Assembly: GCA_025331565.1 (NCBI GenBank)
Contig: JAFREQ010000035.1
Location: forward strand, 3,162,001 to 3,226,000
From: Holacanthus passer
Taxonomy: Eukaryota > Chordata > Actinopteri > Pomacanthidae
Direction of reading: 5' to 3'
Length of the DNA stretch: 64,000 bases
Under the pieces are notes generated by a model that saw only the letters and a program-made list of their open reading frames with translations, was not told where the DNA came from and did not search any database. Position 1 is the first letter of the stretch, and every line of letters begins with the position of its first letter. The position numbers and the translations under genes are program-made. Shown piece after piece: positions 13,069 to 23,352 of this stretch.

Positions 13069-16000
13069 TCATTTCTTCTTGGGTTTTGCCTCCAGGGGTT
13101 GGCCAATATCCTTCCCACGCAGTTTCAGCCCTGTTCATAACAGAAGAGGAATATGTGGGTTATACAACTGGCAACAAAGACAGAATAAACATGACAGATC
13201 AATTTTATCAAACAGTATTCTTCTTACCAATCGCCCTCTCTATCTTGCCCATGACCTGGTTGTTGGGAATTGCTCTTCCACACTCATAGTCTGCAATGAC
13301 TTGAGGCTTCTCATTAATTTTCTGAGGAAGAAAAATTGACATAAATAATTAATAATTTTACGTAACCATCAAGTCCAAAACCAGCTAAACTACTCAAGCA
13401 TACAAAAAACACTTCCTTGTCTGGGATTCTTTTATCTCAGGGCTGCATTGATCACAGTATTGCACGAAACTCCCACCAACATGTTTCAAATGACTGTGGT
13501 TACATGTGCCTGAACTTGTTTGAATAATCAATGAGAGGAAATGTTCATGTAGACATTTCTTTATTAAGTACATGATAAAAAGCAACTTGGCCAGTATGTC
13601 TGATATGTTCCAAGACTGTGGTGATTATTAAAAGCGGCAATGTGAAGCACACAGAGCATCTTTCGAGCAAACACATACACTCAAATCTCAAAATAAAACA
13701 TTTAATATGGCACTGAAACTCAAATAGGACATGACGATGTTTTGGACCTTTGCTTGAGGAAATTTTCTCTAACTGGACCTCTTTGAATTATATTTAACAC
13801 CCCTGCACAGGAATGCAAGCAGCATCACCAGTTTGGCCAATTTGTGGTGAGAATGACCTCATCTATTCCACCCTGCTGTTAAAAAATGAACAAATCGCCT
13901 ACTGTCTATATCCTCGCCTCTGCGTATTAGTTATGTTATTACAACATGTGACTATGTTTTTTACTGTTACTTGGTCAGCTCTGTCACTTTATATGAGTGA
14001 ATATCAGACCCACCAACATACTAATAAAGTGTTAAAAAATTGTATATTACAACTGGAGACAAATGCATCTTTTGCAGCAGCTGTTATACATCATTTTGTG
14101 AATGTCCATTATGAGAAGTCTTTATACTCACAGTGGCCAGGTCTTTCTGGGTCAGACCTTTCTCCTGCCTGCCGAGCTGAATGACCTTGCCCACCTCCAG
14201 GGTAACCCTGTCATGGTGCAGCTCCTCAGTCTCCCGGTCCAGTTTGGCTGTGTTCTTTGTCACAAGATGCTGTTTGTTCTGCCCTGCAGACCCTGTGTGA
14301 CAAGCAGAAGATTAGTGCAATGTTGGAGCATCATACAGGGTGATAGACGTGTAAAAATAGTACAATTACAATATGGCCATTAAATGTATTTAGTGCTTGT
14401 CATTCTTTGTCTACAGAGCTACAAATTGGATGAAGAGAAGGATCTCTGAAATGCCTCAAAATAAGGTTGCTCTGCAAGTGAACTGTGGTCTTTACCAAAA
14501 TTGTACATAAAGCAGAAATTTACATTTCTTGGTTGTCTCAACTTCCTCCCCACGTCTCTGAGCAGAGGTGATAGCCTAGAGAAAAGATGGACAGGCACAA
14601 AACATATTGCAGATTTACTGACAGTGGATTATATCATGACCAGGCTTGTATAATACTGCCTATTCAGCTTTAGGCTCAATATAACAAATCATGTAGTTAA
14701 TAAGTAATGAATCTGCTTATCTCAGAACAACAAACAAGTTAAAAAAAGATAACCTGACCTAACCTGCCTGAGCACAACATTTCAGGTAACACTGCAATCC
14801 TCAAGCAGCCCACAAAAAACCCCCACAAGGTTATTTTTAAACATATGTATGCTGGATTTGTCTCGGACATTTACTCACTCCTAAAACGCATCTACAGTTT
14901 GATCTTTGGTGTTTAACTACATGTTTTGCAAACATGCATAACCAGACATCTGCATGGGGGTTGGACATGACGTCCTATTCCACATAAAAACATAAAACTG
15001 TGTTTATGGAGTAGCGTCAGTTATGAGTAGCTCGCTATTGACAAATTATCCTTATCAGGTTATAGGATTGCCACCCATCCTGTATCATATTGAATCTGCT
15101 TACATTGAAAAATAAAATGCACTGACTGTGTGTTTGGAGTTATCATGTGATAGTTATAGATATGGTGTGCCATTCTCCTAAATACACATGTTGACAGTTG
15201 TGACGGTGTAATCAGACGTGTGTCACGTGTATGTGAGAGAAACTTAATCTATAACCCACTCTGTTGAATGCTACAAGTAAACAAAACAAGAAAACAGCCA
15301 TCACAAGTGTATGTTTCAGTCTTTCAGTCTGAATCAGCTACCTGGCCCAAAGTTCCTGCTCACTGTTGTTTGTGCTTTGTGCTATTGGCTTAACTTGTTG
15401 AGCTAAAGTCTGCAGCTATTCTCACTCATTCTTCTGCTGAAGGGGTGTGTATTGTTATTACTGTGATCAAAAGGCGTTAACATTCTTTTAATTTTCATGA
15501 CGCAAGTTAGTTGCAAACAACGAGTCAGCATTGGCCTCACAGGGTTCAGGATGATTTGAAACAGTGGAGTGTTGAACTATTTTAAACCCAGGAAATTTGG
15601 TAAGAAATGTCAATATTAACACAAGCATCGATGTGTTTCATTACAGTACAGTCACATTATTTAGTTTACAACTCAAAAACATATTTAAGTGTGCAGTTTC
15701 TTTTATATTCCAAAAGGTCAAAGGTTTTGGACTCGAGGTTAAAATGATATTTTATAATGCCTATAAATCCACCGATTGGCAGTGAACTTTGAAGCTATAT
15801 AAAAAAGATAAATCGGTGGATAAAATTCAGCAGGAATTGAAGCGTTTGTCACTCAAAATCTCATTGATCTCATTGATTAAATCTTGATTTGTAACCCCTG
15901 GGAATGAGGCCGCTGGCGAGGCGTCCCTTACTTGTCTACATTTAAGTTGGCAACCATATCAGGTTAGCACAGCTGGCTAATGTTAGCTAGCTGGTTAGTT

Positions 16001-16631
16001 GCTATTTTGGTTCCTGTCGAATATTTGACGAACGATAGCTACCTCGGACTTGGGTAATGACTTCTGAGAGAGGTTTGGCTTGTCGAAGAGACAATAAGTT
16101 AATGGAAGACAGACGTAAGGAAAACATGCTTTCAATTTACATATGTGGACGTAACATAGCTATTTGGCTAACTGACTGAACTTGGGTTAAGCTAACAATA
16201 ACGTTACTTCCGGAGCGATTTGTTGTTACGACAGTCCTGTTACAGGCGTTAATTCTTCATATGTCTGCATAAATTCAACAATATAGTTGGTTGTTATAAC
16301 CAACTATATTGGTTGTTTCTAACGTGTTGCTGAAAGAGACAAACAATCGAGTCCACTGTTGTTATGAAACTAAACCTCGACACATGGTCGATGTTTGCTC
16401 GTAAACACAGAAATTATCGTTATTACTGATAAACTAGCCTTTTACTGAGTGTTCATTATAATCTAAAACCCACATTTTAGCTCATTTTAGGTGCCCATAG
16501 TTGATAGTTTGCTCAAGACAAACAACAAACACAGACGACGTGTTCATGCTAACCTGCTTGGACTTGGCCTGAGCAGCCGTCGGCCCCTTCTTCCTCAGCA
16601 CAGTCACGGTGTCCCAGTCGCTTTCCGCCAT
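13069..16631 (-). CDS. edf1: Endothelial differentiation-related factor 1 / multiprotein bridging factor 1
   Basis: Five coding exons read in order on the minus strand: 16554-16631, 14524-14575, 14132-14292, 13228-13321 and 13069-13130. All have GT donors and AG acceptors, and the phases are consistent. The sum is 447 bases, giving 148 aa, the same as human EDF1. The protein starts [20 protein letters not shown] (MBF1 N-terminal domain). It continues through [14 protein letters not shown] and has the Cro/C1-type helix-turn-helix at about residues 80-135 ([27 protein letters not shown]). It ends in a short lysine-rich tail PKKK. EDF1 binds collided ribosomes and recruits GIGYF2-4EHP to repress initiation. 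It also bridges TBP and gene-specific activators. The gene is tail-to-tail with the PEAK-like gene and tandem with the small coiled-coil gene upstream. Confidence 0.97.
14576..16553 (-). other. First intron of edf1
   Basis: About 2 kb. Near the promoter side it contains many GCTAA/TAACGTTA-type motifs (15970-16210). It also holds a perfect 14-bp hairpin at 16279-16311. No embedded RNA gene was recognised. Confidence 0.85.
16279..16311. repeat. Perfect inverted repeat, 14-bp arms, 5-base loop
   Basis: The left arm CAATATAGTTGGTT and the right arm AACCAACTATATTG are exact reverse complements flanking the loop GTTAT, inside edf1 intron 1. Confidence 0.9.
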
Positions 16632-16915
16632 CTTTTCAGGGCTTTAATCAATACCCGTAATGTTTAATATAGATACAAAAATAATTTCAACTGCGTGTGT
16701 TCAAAATGATCCCTTTGAAGAGGGGAAACTGGTGCGACTTCTTCAGACGCTCCTTCCAGAAGTATCACCCACGCGTTCTGCCAAAGCTTTATTTAAAACA
16801 GAGCCATGAACAGTGAGATAATGGAGGCTTCTCAGCAGCGACATCTGGTGGTGGAGCACGATGACCTACATCCACATTGACACGTTTTCAACCCAGGACA
16901 AGATGCCTTTATAAT
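16632..16915 (-). promoter_or_regulatory. Probable edf1 promoter and 5'UTR
   Basis: Sequence immediately upstream of the edf1 ATG, with scattered CpGs. It includes a CTCF-like CACCAGATGTCGC (minus strand) near 16836-16853. No clear TATA box was seen. The start site is not resolved. Confidence 0.4.
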
Positions 16916-17070
16916 CTTAAAACACACATTGCATTGCCTTCAAAACCTTAAAATACAGATTGGAATGGTTTTAAAACCTTAAAACACACATTGCATTAAG
17001 TTCAAAACCTTAAAACACACATTGCATTAAGTTTAAAACCTTAAAACACACATTGCACTGCTTTTACAAC
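16916..17070. repeat. Minisatellite, five 31-bp units
   Basis: Five consecutive 31-bp units begin at 16916, 16947, 16978, 17009 and 17040. The consensus starts CTTAAAACACACATTGCATT and ends TTCAAAAC. Units 3 and 4 differ at one base; unit 2 is the most diverged. The array sits between the edf1 promoter and the 3' end of the next gene. Confidence 0.92.
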
Positions 17071-17348
17071 CATTGCATCAGACAAGGAAAACATACTGCA
17101 ACTTATCTATTTGTTATGAAATATCAGTTTGTTCCATCTGTTGACTGTTTTTGAGAACAAAGTTCACCAACTTATAGAGTCCAGGCTTAAATAATTAAAA
17201 AAATAAGGCCTGCATTGTAATTCATTAGAAATTAGTTTAGACATTACTGAATAATGTATTACTAAGTATACTAATTGTTTTTTGTGTGTCAAACATTTTT
17301 TTTGACAACTTGTAAATGGACGCACTGACCAGATTGGATAGCCATGAT

Positions 17349-17354
17349 TTTATT
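17349..17354 (-). terminator. Polyadenylation signal of the small coiled-coil gene
   Basis: AATAAA on the minus strand, about 210 bases past the stop codon at 17567-17569. Confidence 0.6.
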
Positions 17355-17566
17355 AAAAATGTACCATGTTCAACAATACAGGACATATAAAAATGTAAAG
17401 TAATACAGTACATGTAAAACTTAGAGTCATAAGGAGTGAAAATGTACCAGTAGAAAATATAAATGTGCAAAGAGTTTTGTTTTAAATCATCAATTTGGTG
17501 GAAGTGAGCTGTACAATGTTTTGCATCAATTGTAAATTGCCGATCTACTGGCCCAAGTCTGACAGG

Positions 17567-18644
17567 TCACCAGTTACAAGACATTTCAGAGGCAGCGTCG
17601 CTGTTTCGCCGTGTGCGGATGGGGGACCAGCCAAATTCCGACTGGGCGTCCTCAGCCTGGTAGAGACGTCCCAAGCGGGATCCATGTTTGGAACCCTGTC
17701 TCCCTGCCCATGCACGAGGTTTGGGATTCGTCTGGAAACAGATGAAGCAGAAATGAGAGAAGAGACCAATGTACCAGTACACTGTCCGACGTGGTTCTCA
17801 ACCAACAGTCCCAAGTAAAAAATAGGGATTCATATTTTAACTTTTTAAAATTATGACGATCCAAATGAAGCAGCTAGCTACTCTAGTTCATTTCTGATTC
17901 TCACATACTGGTAGATGATAATCAACTACGCAATGTAAATTATTTCTGAACTACGCTCCTGTAGTGCTAGTTACCAGAATCCATGACCAGGTCATTCTCA
18001 GCCAGGGTCCTATCTCTGTGGCATCTGGATTTTTTTAATCACCAGGCAAAGTGGCAACTGCTGTCTGTTGTTTACGTGGCAATTACATTTTTTTGGGCAA
18101 TATGCACAACTAAAGCACCTGTCATACTGTATAAAAGGGCATAGTAGTATTCCAGTGAAGGAACAATGGTTGGCTGCTGAAACTCCGGACATAATGTTTT
18201 CGGGAAATGTGTGTGCAGCTCAGAGGGGGCCCACTTTTGTATGCACATTACCAAGATCCCATCAGAACTTTACTGTTTCTTACCTGAACAAAAACAGTTG
18301 TGTTCATGTGAAGAGTCTCCACTCGCTCTGACAAGTGATTCAACCAATCCAGATGGTCAGCGATAGACTGGGTTAGATCGCTGTTGCTCTGTATTAAAAA
18401 TAATTTAAAAAAAAACTAATATCAAAACAGAAGTGAGCTTAAGGAAAATCATTTTTGATCAAACAGTTTTTATTATCCATGGTAATTCACTGCTTTCCAA
18501 ATGTACCCCAGACAAGTTGTCCTTCAGCTCAACGGCAGCAAGGCGAACATGCTCCAGTTTGTCAATCTGCTCTTTCAGCCGGTCGTCAAGCTCCTGCATC
18601 ATCATCAGGCCTTCATCTGGTCTGACGCCAACCTTAGTAGCCAT
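17567..18644 (-). CDS. Unrecognised 135-aa coiled-coil protein
   Basis: Three coding exons on the minus strand: 18507-18644 (ATG at 18644), 18284-18388 and 17567-17731 (stop TGA 17567-17569). All junctions are phase 0 with GT/AG ends, and acceptor tracts are pyrimidine-rich. Exons 1 and 2 encode acidic/hydrophobic heptad helices: MQELDDRLKEQIDKLEHVRL, then DLTQSIADHLDWLNHLSERV, consistent with a coiled coil at about residues 12-75. The last exon is basic and low in hydrophobics, with a serine/arginine-rich tail (SPIRTRRNSD) that looks phosphorylatable. The ATG is preceded by GATCCAGG, so a splice acceptor probably sits just before it. A plausible non-coding first exon lies near 19895-19990 (donor ATCAG|GTATTT). 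I do not recognise the family. The exon structure, clean phases and a polyadenylation signal make it a real gene. Confidence 0.75.
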
Positions 18645-19179
18645 CCTGGATCACAAATGTCTCTTTAAACAAAATCCCAATATTCTCATATACACGTTTT
18701 TCCATTTAGTAGACACATTTTTAAGATAGATTCCTTCGAGCTCAACATAGTGTTAAAGATTTATTTGCAGAGAATTAAAGCATTTTTACATTGACTCTTG
18801 AGTAAAACCACCAGGAGGTCTTTGGAACTGTGAACTGGAAGTTCTGTGTTGCAGTGGAAGGAATCTGCTGCAATCGTGCATCTCAAGATTTGAATACAAG
18901 TAATAATGGGTAACACAATGATGACACTGTTCTAGTCAAAAGTGAACAGACATTTTATGACTGTTACCATTAAAAAAAGTTTACCAGTATGTGATCATGA
19001 GAAAATACAGCAAATTTTGTTTTGTTCCAGCAACTAAATAGTGTTTGCAACTGGATGACAACAGAAACGCTGTAAACGTACTGCTTCTTTTACTATAAAT
19101 CTGCTTTAGAGAAGCACTGTAGACTAGAAAGCAAATAATATCTTGAGCAAACAATAAGTATTTACAGCTTTTCTACATT

Positions 19180-19440
19180 ACTATTAATCTTGGTCTTTTT
19201 ATCTTATCTTTGGTCAATCAATCGATTAAGGTGTGGTCTATAAAATGTCAAAAGTTTTCCAGAGTTTTCATGGTGAAACCTTTACATTTTTTTGGACCAA
19301 CAGAACAAAACCCAAATTCAACTTATAATGATATAAAACAGAGAAGCGTTTCTCAGCGTTTCTGCTTGATGACTGAAACGACTAATCGATTATCGAAATA
19401 GTCGACGGTTATTTTCCTGTCGATTATTGACTAACAACAA
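19180..19440. repeat. Interspersed repeat with ATCGATTA motifs
   Basis: Contains TCAATCGATTAAGG, later ACTAATCGATTATCGAAATAG and a GTCGATTATTGACTAAC end. These are features of a highly dispersed teleost repeat. Related copies lie at about 54975-55260 and 59650-59775 in this window. Confidence 0.55.
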
Positions 19441-19894
19441 TAATCAGCTTTTAAAGTCAACTATAATGAATCAGGTAAGATTATCCTCTAAGAAGCAACA
19501 TGGATTTAACTTTTAACGTTGCTCTCTTAATCTCACTGAACGACCATATTAGATTTTTGAGCTTTAGCTAAAACTGTTTTGCTAGCTTGCGTCGTTTGTG
19601 TGCAAACATTTCAGCTAACAAGCAAGGGTTTCGATGTTTTTAACTAAAAGCACAATAAGGCCACCATAACTAAAGGTTTCCTGTGGTCCAATTCCAAACT
19701 TTAGAAAAGGCAAATCAGTACGTTCAGAAAGAAGCTAAATGCTAACAGTAAATTCTGAATGTTAAAAGTTATTCACAACAATGAACAGGAGCCTGTGCTC
19801 AGTATTACGGGAGGAGAAAAAGTTAAACACAGGTGAAGTTACCTTGATGTAGAAACACTCAAAATGCAGATACAAATGGTAATAAATCCTGCGG

Positions 19895-19990
19895 TTAAAT
19901 ACCTGATTACGAAGAGAAAACTTTCTTCGTCTAAACAAGCTTCTTTGTCCTGAAAAACTCTGAAATTTGACCCTTCTGGCGTCACGTAGG
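19895..19990 (-). other. Candidate non-coding first exon of the small coiled-coil gene
   Basis: Minus-strand sequence rich in GAAGAAAG. It ends at a good donor (ATCAG|GTATTT) and lies upstream of the coding exons, preceded by a short CpG-containing stretch (ACGTGACGCC). This is an inference from splice-site shape only. Confidence 0.35.
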
Positions 19991-20280
19991 CTTTTTTTTT
20001 CAGTTGCAGCGTTTTTCAGGTATTACGGTAATATCTGTTTACTCCACTTGACATGTTCAGCCATATGTTATTCTTACTCCAAAATGTCCAGCTTCTTCTG
20101 AAAAACAAAAAAGCAGATTTACATAAAGGAAACTTGCACTGAGTTTGTTTATTTGATTTGACTGACAGATCTGATAATATTCTTTAGAAAAAGGCTATAC
20201 AAGCAGAAAACAAATGGCTAATAATAATATTACGACATATTCATATTAAATGAATGACATGAAGGTCAAACATTGTCTCT

Positions 20281-20362
20281 ATGGTAACCACAATGCCACC
20301 AATTCTCAATTTGATGGAATCATGACGTCATAGGTGAGTGGGTGGGTCACCCAATCAAATCC
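20281..20362. promoter_or_regulatory. CRE with flanking X-box-like and CCAAT motifs
   Basis: A perfect palindromic CRE, TGACGTCA, lies at 20323-20330. It is preceded by an RFX-type half site ATGGTAAC (20281-20288) and followed by CCCAATCAAAT (about 20350). It sits about 340 bases upstream of the candidate first exon of the small coiled-coil gene. Confidence 0.4.
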
Positions 20363-20440
20363 CAGTCGCTCTCACTCAGACGAATTAATGTCATGATGAT
20401 GATGATTACAAATAGGGCCAGTGGCAAGTTGATGTTCTGA

Positions 20441-20462
20441 AGGAGGAGGAGGAGGAGGAGGT
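20441..20462. repeat. (GGA)n microsatellite
   Basis: A run of seven GGA units in intergenic DNA, with a short (GAT)n just upstream at about 20393-20407. Confidence 0.85.
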
Positions 20463-21173
20463 CCAGAACTGTTTTAAAGACCATTTTAAATTGTGAACAC
20501 GAACGAACATGAAGTAAAGTCTATTTGTCCTTAGTGTAGACATAAGTTACAAGCTGTTAAACCAAAGAGACACTCGTCCCAGTTTGTTTCATCTGGGGGA
20601 CTTTTAGAGGCCTGAAAATGCGAAAGTTATAGCATTACAAGAAAAAAGCAAAAAAAAAAAATCCATAATTTTGTCATAATTCTTTCTCATATCCCTTTAA
20701 TCTCCTGAGATTTATCTTGGGACTTTGTGGCCCCCAGAGTTTGCTGGACATGGATGAACAGTACAAACCGATGAAGGTTCTTTAAACTGCACAAACATAA
20801 GTTGTCTTGGATTTAGAGTTTTTTCACTCTGATGCCTTGAATAAATGGCTTTAAAATAGGTGTACAAGATTGACAAAGAACCAGGTTATGTTTAACGGTT
20901 TTATCGCAAAAGTATCCGTAGCGAAATTGTCCATGCAAACAACATATTTGCAAGCTGGCAGTGCTCTGGTGCCTGGAGGAAATGCTGGTCTTTGGCTTCA
21001 AGCTGAACATGTGTGAAATTCCACAAACACAACATACAATCAGAAATTGTGTTGGACACATTGCCTAAAATCATTCCCCCATAATTTCTCCTTTCACAAG
21101 AATTTGAAGCATGATTTTAATATAACAAAGTGAGAATACAGAATCAACAGTACATTTAAGAAATCACAACTGC

Positions 21174-23352
21174 TTTATTTCTTTTCTTTCAATAAGCTCT
21201 TTTTTTTTTTAACAAGGGAGAGTAATGACCAAAGATCTGAAAGGATAAAGATCAGATAGGATAAATAGAATGCTGGATCAGCTGTAGAAAGCACTGGTCC
21301 TCTGACAAAATGAAATATGCATCTTAAAAATACAAAAAAAGTCAGGGCAACATTTTGGTGCAGGTACAATGATGAGAAGCATCAAGATCTTTTGCAGTAA
21401 GGGATGAGAGGCAAAACACTCCAAGCCCGATAAACCTATCAACAAGTGAAAGCAGTCCATTCTGAAAGCACAGTGACCTTTTTCAACGTTAAATCCTTTA
21501 TAGTGCCACAATATCTAAAATGAAATGTGGGTTTAAGCCTCCCCTTGCTGACAAGGCTTGACTGTACAGTTAAGTATGCATATACATATATACCAGTGAA
21601 ACACTGTCATAAAGATAAATCGTAACATTTTGTAGTGTCATGGAGCATTATGGTAAGCAGTAACATTTAACCAGTTATGACATTGGCATTGTGAGTCTCA
21701 AAATGAGTGTCCATTCAAAAGAATAAACTGAAAACAAAATAAACGAGGATTCCAACAGCTTCACATTTTCATATAGAACAAACACTTTAAAAGTCCTTCG
21801 TAGTCCACTGGAACTGCAGTGCTCACAAAAAAAGCTTAAGCAAAGAGCGTATTTTAATTCAACAAGCGATGCTAAACGCCCCTTCGTTTGTGATCATTAG
21901 CTTCTAACAGAAAAAAATAGTTATTTGGACCCTGATTGTGATTATAGTTAGGCTGCAGTTATTGCTAGTGCCACCTCAGAGACCAGATGCTGAATAAATC
22001 AAATGGGAGTGAGTCCTTTTCTTCAGAATTCCCCACAGTACTGTTAAGTGGGATTTTAACGGAATTAGAGAGAAAAGTCTTTCAAAAGCCTTAAAAGAAA
22101 AAAGCAAAATGCCCCAGAATGAGGGACGAAAAAAAAAAAATCATCACTTACATCACATGTTCATTAACAGACAATTTGATTAATTACAACCAAAACAAGG
22201 CGATAGGAAAGCAAACATTTCAATCAGCTATTTTGGGGGTCCTTTACAGCAATTGTGAATGCAGCGCCTCCCCCACACATAACTTCACAATGAGGCCAAA
22301 AAATTGTTGCCAGCTTGGTTGATCAAAAAATCCACACAGTCGACAGCAGCACTATGAATGCTGAGTTCGGATACAGTCTTTGTGAAATGTTGCGAGGTTC
22401 AAGGCAGGAGTCCTGCGAGCTTACACATGTTCAGCAGATCACATGCACACGCTGTTATCAATGCCAGTGAAGTTCCCATGGAAGCAACATGATTTTGGTA
22501 AAATGTCCACCTTTTTGTTTCAATTTACATACAGAAGAGAGCAAGCGACCGAATGTAAAAGCAAAGAAGAAGAGTTTTAAGAAATCATTTCTAACAATCT
22601 AAGCAGTTTTTTTTTGCCACAGTTCATGGGCCAAGTGAAGAACCCCAGAAGATGCATTTCTAGGGGTGATGACCTTGACTTCTGCCATGTTGACATGCAA
22701 TGATGCCCACAAATTGACTGATTTTTTTTTCTGGGTTAATAAAAGAAGTCCTTTACCAAGAGGAGGAATGGGTGATGATGACTTGAACATTTTATTTACC
22801 AGCAAAAATGCCAATGAAATATGACAAAAAAGTGCCCCACTGCATTTCAAATTTGTTTAAAAAATTTAACAGACTTTACTTCTGATAGTGAGTTATATCA
22901 AGTGTCTGCCTGGTCTTAAGGGCTACAGTCCAGAAACAGGGAGTAAATACAGTTTGGCAAAATGGTATGAAAAATGAACCATCTGTCTGAGTTGGCCACA
23001 TTCGTTTTCCCAACCTCGGAGAGAAACACAGAAAAAAACAGAAATATCTTCTCTCTTTACCAATCTCCCCTTAAAAGTGACTAATAATAAATTAAAGAGG
23101 ACCTTGAAGAGATCTGCTTAAAAGACTGTTTGTGTCTATGTATATATTTATATATATTTATATATCTCTATACGTGGTGTGAAATAATAATGTCCAGTTC
23201 TGACAGTTCAAGAGGAGTAAGTCATTATGATGTCTGCATGTGTGCCCCTTGCCCTGGTGCCTCGAGATAAGGTGGGTCTTCGAAGGCTCAGACATTGGTC
23301 AAGGGGCTTGTGTTGGCAGGCTGGGTGGTGATGAGGATTTTAAGGTCCATTG
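21174..23352 (-). other. 3'UTR of prrc2b
   Basis: About 2.2 kb of AT-rich sequence downstream of the prrc2b stop, with no coding exon. AATAAA on the minus strand at 21174-21179 marks the likely distal polyadenylation signal. The end point is inferred. Confidence 0.6.

Noticed and set aside
12689..13339. 216-aa + strand frame
   Set aside because: It runs antisense through the edf1 3'UTR and last two exons and shows no family features.
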